Positions 44,930 through 51,088 of a DNA stretch of 51,088 nucleotides are shown here, piece after piece. A program made the position numbers and the translations under genes. The DNA is from a virus: IMG/VR virus record IMGVR_UViG_3300043425_000522, positions 1 to 51,088 of that record; one strand, 5' to 3'. Numbering within the stretch: the first letter of the stretch is position 1; every line of letters begins with the position of its first letter. Under the pieces are notes generated by a model that had not been told where the DNA came from, searched no databases, and was given only the letters and a program-made list of their open reading frames with translations.

Positions 44930-47116
44930 TCAATAAGCCCTCGTCTTGCCGTTGACCCACGTCTCCGTGGAGGTGATCTGGTCTGCCGTCAGGTTCGCGC
45001 CGAAGCGGACGATGAGGGAGAAGAGGTTGCCGTTGAAGGGCAGCGTCGTGCCACCACGGCGACCAATGTAGAGCGGGTAGGCGAGGTAGTTGCCAGTTCC
45101 GAAATCCAGCGTTGTGGCTTGGCGCAGAGTGCCATTTGTCCGCAAGGCAATGTAATCTCCGCTTCCGTCTACAACACCCGTCAAAACAGAGGTATCAGGC
45201 GCAAGTTGTGCATGCGATGCAGCCCTAGACCCAATTGCGGTAGAGAAGCGAGACTGTATCTGATAGTTACCAGATGCACCTGTGCTGATTGGTGCGAACA
45301 TAGCAAATGCGCCGTCGTTGGCCCCTGCATTTGTGCTGCTCTCAACCACAGTTCCAATAGCCGCATCCGACAGCTTCCGCACCCCAGCGAAGACCTGCGC
45401 CTTATCAATCCCCGGCGTGATGGTGGGGGTCACAAGGAAGTCATCGACCCCGTCAAACGCGAGGTAGGACAGCGAGGACACACCCGCTTCGGTCACGTCG
45501 TATTGGGACACAACGCGCTGGTAAGCCGTAGCCGTGGAGCCTGTTTCCACTTGCGGCTGCGAGAACAAAACATCAGCAGTGTTGCTGTTCGCCGGGGTTT
45601 GACCACCGCGAAGACGCAATGCGTAGTTAATGGCACTTCCGCCAGACGTAGCTGTAACCTGAAACCGCTGCCACGATCCTGTGACGGTGATGTTCTGAGC
45701 GGCCCCGGTAGGATCAACAAGCTGCATCACATAGCTGCTGGTTCCGTCGAAAGACCGCAGCCAGACAGAAAATACACCAGCGCCAGAAGGCAAAGTTACT
45801 TGCTGATAAAACGTTGACAAGTCTGTAGTCGCCGTTCCACCACCAAGAGAAAAAGCAAGGCGGCAAGCAGTTACACCCGCAGGGGACGTTCCCGCAGCCA
45901 GTGTTCTAGTGGGCAAAGCCCCAACGCCAGCCGAACTTCTCACCCAAGCCGCATTGCTGAAGTCTTCCGTCCACGTCAGCAAATTCCTCCGCCCACCGAC
46001 GGGGACAATGCCGTAGATGGGCCGGGAGCCTGCCGTGGCCTGCGTGGCGTGGAAACCGGGGAGTTCCTTGACGGAGATGTTGGTGATCGTAGCCTGACCA
46101 GCTGATCCAGCCCATGGGGCAAAAGTAATAGATGACCCCGTCCCGCCTCCAATAAGCCGCGCCGTGTAGACACCGTTTGCTGAGACCTGATAGGCGGTTC
46201 CAGAGCCACCAATGCGAATTAGCATCGTGTCCCCAGACAAGTCCGCTACAGTAAACGTCACATAATAGCGTTTGGCTGTGTCAATCGCAGTCGAGAGGCT
46301 GAGAACTGCCTGTCCGGTGGAGCTACCATTTCGCGTCACGTTTGTCGAAGTCACCGCCCACGATGCAGACACACTTCCGGTATACGGAGAGGTCACCAAC
46401 TCCGACCCCAGCACCAGCCCCTTGGACTTATCCAGAGCCAGCGCAACGGACTGACCGGGGGTGGTCACAGGCGTGGTGCCTGCCGTGTCTTGGTAAAGGG
46501 TGGCAGACGGGAAGCGTTGGATCACCTCGGTGTTAACGTCAGTGATGCGCTGGTATTCGGTGGCTGTGGAGCCGAGTTCTAGCTGGAACTCATGAACAGT
46601 TAAACTGAAGGCCGCATCGTCGGTAGATGTGATAATGGATATTGCCTGTAGGCCGTTCCCTGCGCTTGCACTATTCGTGACCGTGAGCGTGACTGTCTGG
46701 CGAGTGCCAGTCGCCGTTATATTGGCTGAGAAATTGTCCTGAACTGCGCTGTGCGTGTTCTTCAGACGGAACTTCCCAGAGCCAGAAACAGTAACATAAG
46801 CCGTCAAAACCTTGTTTGCTGTGCCTCCGGGGATCGTTACAAGCTGAACGCACTCTCTTGTGAGGCCAGACCCGCCAGCATAGGAAATTTGATTTCCCGA
46901 TACTGTTAAACCTGTCTTCGTCCAAGCCGCATTATCGAACTGCTCAGTCCACGTCAGCAGGTTCCGACGCCAATCCAAGTTGGCCACGTCAGAAGGGTCA
47001 TACCAGACGCCGGGTTCGTTGAGGGCGAAGAGAACAGCAGGTGAAAAGCCCGCCCCCGTTTCGTTGTCAACGAACGGAGACTTCATGCCGAAACGACGCA
47101 GGAACGGGCTTCTCAT
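44930..47116 (-). CDS. Virion fibre/lectin-like protein with duplicated domain, 728 aa
   Basis: After a short basic N-terminus, two copies of a beta-sandwich-like domain (about 50-195 and 376-530) begin with RRNLLTWTEQF/RRNLLTWTEDF and NAAW and end with QLELGSTATEYQR/QVETGSTATAYQR. The C-terminal about 200 residues (AFDGVDDFLV, FAGVRKLS, SLIVRFGANL) resemble a concanavalin/LamG-type lectin. The domains probably bind carbohydrates, so the protein may decorate the head or tail and bind the cell surface. Confidence 0.7.
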   Translation of the reverse strand: MRSPFLRRFGMKSPFVDNETGAGFSPAVLFALNEPGVWYDPSDVANLDWRRNLLTWTEQFDNAAWTKTGLTVSGNQISYAGGSGLTRECVQLVTIPGGTANKVLTAYVTVSGSGKFRLKNTHSAVQDNFSANITATGTRQTVTLTVTNSASAGNGLQAISIITSTDDAAFSLTVHEFQLELGSTATEYQRITDVNTEVIQRFPSATLYQDTAGTTPVTTPGQSVALALDKSKGLVLGSELVTSPYTGSVSASWAVTSTNVTRNGSSTGQAVLSLSTAIDTAKRYYVTFTVADLSGDTMLIRIGGSGTAYQVSANGVYTARLIGGGTGSSITFAPWAGSAGQATITNISVKELPGFHATQATAGSRPIYGIVPVGGRRNLLTWTEDFSNAAWVRSSAGVGALPTRTLAAGTSPAGVTACRLAFSLGGGTATTDLSTFYQQVTLPSGAGVFSVWLRSFDGTSSYVMQLVDPTGAAQNITVTGSWQRFQVTATSGGSAINYALRLRGGQTPANSNTADVLFSQPQVETGSTATAYQRVVSQYDVTEAGVSSLSYLAFDGVDDFLVTPTITPGIDKAQVFAGVRKLSDAAIGTVVESSTNAGANDGAFAMFAPISTGASGNYQIQSRFSTAIGSRAASHAQLAPDTSVLTGVVDGSGDYIALRTNGTLRQATTLDFGTGNYLAYPLYIGRRGGTTLPFNGNLFSLIVRFGANLTADQITSTETWVNGKTRAY

Positions 47117-47400
47117 CAGTTGCTATCCACCACTACAACAGCGCGGCGACCGCCCACGGGGCGGGCCCAAGCCCTGTCTGCACCGGACAAGGAGGTCAGG
47201 TCGGCGAAGGTCTTCTGTAGTTCACCCTCGCCTTCCTCGTACAGCAGCCCCCGCGTTTCCGTGGGGGTCGTCGTGTCGGTGGTGAAACGGATGTATACCG
47301 ACGAGGTCTGCACCTGAAAGGTGATTTCCGTCGAATCCGAGTTGGTTAGCTGCGTCCACTGGTTAGGCGGGCAGTAAACCGTCGCTTGGTTCTGCGGCAT
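47116..47400 (-). CDS. Small beta-rich virion protein, 94 aa
   Basis: The core WTQLTNSDSTEITFQVQ and VYIRFTTDTTTPTET looks like a small beta-sandwich of a kind often encoded between capsid-decoration and fibre genes. The end RPVGGRRAVVVVDS is typical. It may be a head-fibre base or decoration protein. The start and stop touch the neighbouring genes. Confidence 0.6.
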   Translation of the reverse strand: MPQNQATVYCPPNQWTQLTNSDSTEITFQVQTSSVYIRFTTDTTTPTETRGLLYEEGEGELQKTFADLTSLSGADRAWARPVGGRRAVVVVDSN

Positions 47401-47403
47401 AGT

Positions 47404-47481
47404 TTACCCTTTCGACTTCTTAGTCGCCTTTGTGGGCTTGGCTGGGGCCTCAGAGACCCCCTTGCTGTTCAACTTTCCCAT
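47404..47481 (-). CDS. Very small basic peptide, 25 aa
   Basis: ATG 47481 to TAA 47404-47406 encodes 25 residues ending APAKPTKATKKSKG. A strong ribosome-binding sequence (GGAG, six bases before the ATG) is the main support, together with position in a tight late operon with no other gene in this gap. It could be a DNA-condensing or capsid-interior peptide. Confidence 0.45.
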   Translation of the reverse strand: MGKLNSKGVSEAPAKPTKATKKSKG

Positions 47482-47492
47482 CGTCTACTCCA

Positions 47493-47975
47493 TCAGACAG
47501 TGGCGGAGAACGGCGTGGCCTCGCTGCCGGTTGCGGCACCAATCACACGGACAGACCAAACGTTAGTCGCGACATCCTGCAGTTCAACGGTTGCACCGAG
47601 AATACCGCCAGTGGTCGTGCCGTTGAAGGTGATCGTGTCCGAGTCCGCAGCCGTCTCGAAAATAGAGGCCGAGGCGTCCGTGTCGTTGGCGACGATAGCC
47701 ACGCCAGCCATGGTGCCGGAAGCCGTGGCAACCTTGATGGTCGTGCTGTTCGAGGTGATCGTGGTGCCAACAAAGAAGCGATAGGCGTTGCCGGAGCCGG
47801 TAGCCACAGGCAAAGTCACTGCTTGGCCAGCGGCGCGGTTAAGAACAACGGTGCGGCCAGCGTGGGCCTCTGCGGTAACCGTCAGCGTTGATGCGGTGAC
47901 AGGGACGACGCTTTCCGGGCCGGAAATGAAGCCTGCGGTGGACGTTACTGGTCCGGAGAATGTGGTGGAACCCAT
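47493..47975 (-). CDS. Capsid decoration/head-spike-like protein, 160 aa
   Basis: Thr/Ala/Gly-rich and beta-stranded, starting MGSTTFSGPVTSTAGF, with TVVLNRAAGQAVTLPVATG and ATVELQDVATNVWSV. This fits small trimeric head-decoration proteins encoded beside the capsid gene. The gap 47976-48073 between it and the GIY-YIG gene holds no gene and no clear promoter that I can see. Confidence 0.65.
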   Translation of the reverse strand: MGSTTFSGPVTSTAGFISGPESVVPVTASTLTVTAEAHAGRTVVLNRAAGQAVTLPVATGSGNAYRFFVGTTITSNSTTIKVATASGTMAGVAIVANDTDASASIFETAADSDTITFNGTTTGGILGATVELQDVATNVWSVRVIGAATGSEATPFSATV

Positions 47976-48073
47976 TTTAGTACCCCTTGCACAAGGTTTC
48001 GCCTCGCAGTCTGTGCAACGTCAGGTCGAGCTTCCTGTCTGCGTGGCTGATGATGCTCTACGGGAAGGATAGC

Positions 48074-49015
48074 TCATCCTCTGGCGTTAGTCGAGGCCCT
48101 TGCCCGTTGCTCTTCGGCGGCGCAGACAACGCACTGTCCTTTGGTGTATCGCGGGGCGACATGGCCGTGCGTACACGGATCGCCCGTGAAGTATTTCTTT
48201 GCTCCAATGCGCTTGGCCTCGGTTCTAGTGCGCGGCATATCGGCGTATTCCTGCGGAACTTCTTGTGCGGAAGGGCGACCGCTTTCGGCGTAGTAGAATC
48301 GCCACCCGGCGTGACGCCCCTTTGTTAGATGCGTTTGCGAATCCAGAGCACGGTGCACGGTCGGTGCCGTCATTCCCATGTCCTCACGCAGTTGCGTTAT
48401 GGTGGCGTATGCGTGCTCCACCCCCTCTGGGGAAACGGCGACAATAGCCCTTCCCATTTTAAAGCGGCTCTCTTCCGTGTGGGACCTGCCAAGGAAATTT
48501 TGGTTTCCTTTGTTTGCTTCTGACAGTTTCCGACGATGCTCTTCGGTGCGCTCGTGGCCCTTAGCGTTCCGGTTTCCGAGCAAAGACTCAGACATCTTGG
48601 CTCTCGTCTCTGCCGACGGGATAAATTTGCCTCCGCGTCCCTCAGAAACAGCAGCCTGCACCTTAGCGCTGATCTTAGCCTTGGTTTCTTCCGAGTGTTT
48701 GGTGCCGGTGCGGGGGTATGTGTAGGTCTCGTCATGCATGTTGGTGCACTTCGGATGACTAAGCAGCGGCACCAGATATCGCTTCTCTACCTCGCGCAGT
48801 CTTTCCGGCTCGACTTTTTCCAAGATTTCGAACTTGAACACGTCTTCGCCGTGGTTCTCCCAACTTTGCTGCAAGCCTCGGTTTTTGTGCGCGCCTGCCC
48901 GAAGCTGTCGGCGATGGGCCTCAAAGCGACGGTAAACGTCCTCACTGCTCCCGATGTAAAAACTACCGCTGACCACGTTTCGTATGCGGTACACCCCTGA
49001 CACTCGATTGGCCAT
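48074..49015 (-). CDS. GIY-YIG homing endonuclease with NUMOD3-type repeats
   Basis: 313 residues. The GIY-YIG domain occupies 1-90: GVYRI and SFYIGSS, conserved Arg in VYRRFEAHR, and catalytic Glu in FEILEKV. Several NUMOD3-like DNA-binding repeats follow (KHSEETKAKISAK, HERTEEHRRKLSEANKG), then a helix-turn-helix near 215-235 and a C-terminal Cys/His unit (DPCTHGH, CVVC). It is a mobile endonuclease that cuts DNA to spread its own gene. It is inserted between the capsid gene terminator and the decoration gene. AGGAGG precedes the ATG. Confidence 0.9.
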   Translation of the reverse strand: MANRVSGVYRIRNVVSGSFYIGSSEDVYRRFEAHRRQLRAGAHKNRGLQQSWENHGEDVFKFEILEKVEPERLREVEKRYLVPLLSHPKCTNMHDETYTYPRTGTKHSEETKAKISAKVQAAVSEGRGGKFIPSAETRAKMSESLLGNRNAKGHERTEEHRRKLSEANKGNQNFLGRSHTEESRFKMGRAIVAVSPEGVEHAYATITQLREDMGMTAPTVHRALDSQTHLTKGRHAGWRFYYAESGRPSAQEVPQEYADMPRTRTEAKRIGAKKYFTGDPCTHGHVAPRYTKGQCVVCAAEEQRARASTNARG

Positions 49016-49081
49016 GAAAACCTCCTAAATAAAGCCTATGGATAATATGGATCAAATTCGGACTGTCCGCAAGCTAAAAAT

Positions 49082-49109
49082 AAAAAGGCCCCCACTTTCG
49101 AGGGGGCCT
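49082..49109 (-). terminator. Rho-independent terminator after the major capsid gene
   Basis: On the - strand AGGCCCCC-TCGAAAGT-GGGGGCCT forms an 8-bp G/C stem, followed by TTTTTATTTTT. It begins 28 bases after the capsid stop. It should reduce transcription into the rest of the late region, so capsid messages would be most abundant. Confidence 0.85.
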
Positions 49110-49136
49110 CCAGAAAAATGTAGTATTTTCAGGTAC

Positions 49137-50042
49137 TTATGCGCCTTGCGAGCCGTAGATACCGAGCGGATCAGAGACGCCAAACGAGTAACGTTCTCTT
49201 GCTTTGTACCTGACGTTGCCCGTGTCAAAGTCGCCGTCCATCGAGGTCGACATCGCAACGCGCACGAAGTGCTTCATGCCGTTCGGGATGTCGGTGGTCA
49301 GGAACCACGCATCGTTGTCCGTCAGGTAGTGGTTGACGCGGTAGCCATCGGGGATCGACCCGTTGGTGCGCAGGGCGTTGATGTCGTTGTCGGCGGTGCC
49401 AACACGGTTTTCCGTCTGCAGGAGACGGGTAGCCACGAACATCAGGCTCGGCGGCACGATCAGCTTGCGCGGGCGCGCAGCGATCAGCAGGCCACGTTCA
49501 TCACGGTAGGCAGCGATGTCGATGACGGCCTGCTCCAGCGAGGTCTCGTTCAGGTCGGCGTCAACCGCAGGGCGGTTGGCGTTGTTGCCGCCGGAAACGG
49601 TCGGGTGCGAAGCACTGAACAGGGTCACACCGTCGCCCGACTGGAACGTGGTGAAGCCCGTGTTGAGCAGCGAGGCTGCCTTCACCTGCTTGGTGTACGC
49701 CATGGCGCGTGCGAGTGCCTTGGTGTAACGTGCCGAGAGCGAGTCGTACAGGTTGTCTTCCATGGCTTCCTCGGTGATCGAGAAACCCATAGCCACCGTC
49801 TCGTGGTTGTAACGAGCGGTGAACGATTCCTGTGCGTTGTCGTAAGAAATCGCAGAGCCTTCCGGTTTAACCGGCGCTGCTGAGAAGCCCGACAGCTTGA
49901 CTTCTTCCTCGAAAGAACGCTCCGAGGTTTCGGTCTCGTAGATTTCGGCGTGCTCGTTTTCGTACCGCCCGTACTCCATGCCAAACAGAGCATTGAGACC
50001 GGGAAGCAGTTCTTTGAGTGCCTGTGCGCGCGAAATAGCCAT
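49137..50042 (-). CDS. Major capsid protein (Mu gpT-like head subunit family)
   Basis: 301 residues with an HK97-type fold expected. The N-terminus AQALKELLPGLNALFGMEY and the segments ITEEAMEDNLYDSLS, ASLLNTGFTT, LFSASHP and PRKLIVPPSLMFVATRLL are typical of gpT-like major head subunits. No cleavable delta domain is visible. It is followed by a strong terminator, as expected for a highly expressed gene. Confidence 0.88.
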   Translation of the reverse strand: MAISRAQALKELLPGLNALFGMEYGRYENEHAEIYETETSERSFEEEVKLSGFSAAPVKPEGSAISYDNAQESFTARYNHETVAMGFSITEEAMEDNLYDSLSARYTKALARAMAYTKQVKAASLLNTGFTTFQSGDGVTLFSASHPTVSGGNNANRPAVDADLNETSLEQAVIDIAAYRDERGLLIAARPRKLIVPPSLMFVATRLLQTENRVGTADNDINALRTNGSIPDGYRVNHYLTDNDAWFLTTDIPNGMKHFVRVAMSTSMDGDFDTGNVRYKARERYSFGVSDPLGIYGSQGA

Positions 50043-50055
50043 ATGTTAGCCCTCC

Positions 50056-50655
50056 TTACACGCCAGTGGTGCCGCTGAACTGCGTATAGTTCAGCTTGAC
50101 GGTCATCAGCGGGAAAGCCGTACCGCGCTCATCGCCACGAGCGCCACCCATGTAGTCCACGACGCGGATCGGAAGCGAGGCTGCCGTACCGAGAGTGGTA
50201 ACATCGAGGGTGACGCGCGAGATTTTGAACACGGTGTTCGGGGCAGTCTGCACGAACTGGGCGTTCTTCCCGTAGATGTCCTGCGTGTTGGTGATCGAGG
50301 CCGACGCTTGAACCGTATAGGTGGCGTCCGGATCAGTCACCACGTAGGCCATCGCATCCGACGCGACGGTGCCAGCGGGCCACATCGTGTCGAAGGTCAG
50401 CTGACCCGTGGTCGGGCTGGTGTAGGTGCAGCCAATAAACACGCCGACCATGTTGATGGCGGTCGAGGTGTTACCGGTTGCGGACTGCTTTTCGATGGTC
50501 GTTGCCGTGCCGCCGTCAACCAGAACAGCCACATCGCCAGCGGCGATGTTGGTGTTGTACCCCGAAGCAATGGGATACTGCTGGAAAACTTCGAGCGAGC
50601 CGCTGTTGAAGCGGCCTTGGGGGCGCAGACCGAAGGGGGCGTTGATCGAACCCAT
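50056..50655 (-). CDS. Capsid-associated structural protein, 199 aa
   Basis: The N-terminus MGSINAPFGLRPQGRFN and the Thr/Val/Ala-rich beta content match proteins encoded immediately upstream of capsid genes in phages with this head module; they are thought to be decoration or head-stabilising proteins. GGAGAGAAC precedes the ATG. It lies 13 bases upstream of the capsid gene, so both are expressed together. Confidence 0.65.
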   Translation of the reverse strand: MGSINAPFGLRPQGRFNSGSLEVFQQYPIASGYNTNIAAGDVAVLVDGGTATTIEKQSATGNTSTAINMVGVFIGCTYTSPTTGQLTFDTMWPAGTVASDAMAYVVTDPDATYTVQASASITNTQDIYGKNAQFVQTAPNTVFKISRVTLDVTTLGTAASLPIRVVDYMGGARGDERGTAFPLMTVKLNYTQFSGTTGV

Positions 50656-50693
50656 AGGTTCTCTCCTTCATCTACAGTTTCGGTTCTCGGTAA

Positions 50694-51088
50694 TCACTTA
50701 CCGAACGAGGTCTTGGTTGAACGCTCGGGCCGTAGCACGGGCATTCGAGGGTCGTTCTCTCGCATAAAGTTCCTGTCGACGGCGTCGATCTGGCTCTGAG
50801 CCATTTCGAGTTGACCTTCGACACGAGCCTGCACGTCCTCAAGGGGAGCTTTGCAGAGCAGGAGACCGCCAACTTCGATGTTGCCCTTAAACCGGGAATC
50901 AACATCGGACATAATCTGCAGCTCGGGATGGTCCTCAGCCCTTACGGGCATATAGCCCTCGCGGAACCGAGACGACACGTTCGTCATGTCTGCGTTACCC
51001 AGAGTCGAGGTGCGAATCCAGCGGAACTTAAAGCCGTCCTGCGGTTCGGGGGTAGGCAGCATGGACTGTCGCTTCCACGTCTTTTTGC
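50694..51088 (-). CDS. Virion structural/scaffold-region protein (partial)
   Basis: The frame enters from the right edge of the window and ends at 50694. The visible part has 130 residues, including eight before the first in-frame ATG at 51062. PEPQDGFKFRWIRTS and ADMTNVSSRFREGY are signatures of a protein that lies upstream of capsid genes in this group of phages. The C-terminal half is helical and charged, as in scaffold-like proteins. The true start lies outside the window. Confidence 0.6.
   Translation of the reverse strand, partial: KKTWKRQSMLPTPEPQDGFKFRWIRTSTLGNADMTNVSSRFREGYMPVRAEDHPELQIMSDVDSRFKGNIEVGGLLLCKAPLEDVQARVEGQLEMAQSQIDAVDRNFMRENDPRMPVLRPERSTKTSFGK

Noticed and set aside
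49042-49072. A promoter for the GIY-YIG gene (TTGCGG, TATTAT on the - strand)
   Set aside because: The spacing would be 19 bases and the site does not match the late-promoter tail. Kept only as a weak possibility.
1-51088. CRISPR array, tRNA genes or insertion sequences
   Set aside because: I saw no regularly spaced direct repeats, no T-loop signature with acceptor stem, and no transposase or terminal inverted repeats.

Overview
This window is a 51 kb piece of a tailed double-stranded DNA bacteriophage genome, incomplete at both ends. The particle is probably short-tailed (podovirus-like). There are connector and tail-tube-like proteins, a tailspike, several fibre proteins and one giant internal virion protein, but no tape-measure, sheath or long-tail genes. 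The host is inferred to be a Gram-negative bacterium, because the lysis cassette carries an overlapping inner/outer membrane spanin pair. The high G/C in third codon positions and the style of the accessory genes suggest a proteobacterium, perhaps an alphaproteobacterium; this last point is a guess. Terminase, portal and any RNA polymerase or integrase are not in the window.

Left arm (1-20.8 kb, all + strand): early, accessory and replication genes. It opens with a MoxR-type AAA+ ATPase, a small unknown protein and a HExxH/von Willebrand A protein, followed by phage-specific unknowns, two of which share a C-terminal domain. A run of short overlapping genes at about 6-10.4 kb encodes a VRR-NUC nuclease, a nested lipoprotein/membrane-peptide pair, zinc-ribbon, coiled-coil and small membrane proteins. 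The replication core follows: DnaQ-like exonuclease, family B DNA polymerase, Fe-S-type PD-(D/E)XK nuclease, an HNH endonuclease, an HNH-like small protein, an SNF2 helicase, a Gp157-like protein, an excisionase-like HTH protein, a probable Acb2/Tad1-hairpin anti-CBASS protein, an SSB-like protein with an acidic tail, and a primase-helicase fusion. A rho-independent terminator closes the arm at 20.9 kb.

Right arm (20.9-51.1 kb, all - strand, convergent with the left arm): the late region. Read in transcription order (right to left) it holds a structural protein cut by the window edge, a capsid-associated protein, the major capsid protein and a terminator, a GIY-YIG homing endonuclease, a decoration-like protein, small basic proteins and fibre/lectin-like proteins, an endonuclease VII-type insertion, connector proteins, a tailspike and tail fibre, the lysis cassette (XhlA-like protein, M15 endolysin with an EF-hand loop, holin, i-spanin, o-spanin), tail-tube and fibre proteins, and finally a block of internal virion proteins ending in a 2261-residue polyvalent protein with a zincin motif and an FtsK-gamma-like domain.

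Two regulatory patterns stand out. First, an 18-19 nt palindrome, GTTAGGG-N4/5-CCCTAAC, occurs ten times across the left arm, between genes and inside genes in different reading frames, and I found no paired copy in the right arm. It looks like a phage-wide operator or structural element. Second, five sites on both strands share a promoter-like motif, TnGTCn-N16/17-TAtaaT followed by a GCCGCaAAC-like tail. These five sites lie upstream of an endonuclease gene, the primase-helicase, and three late transcription units.
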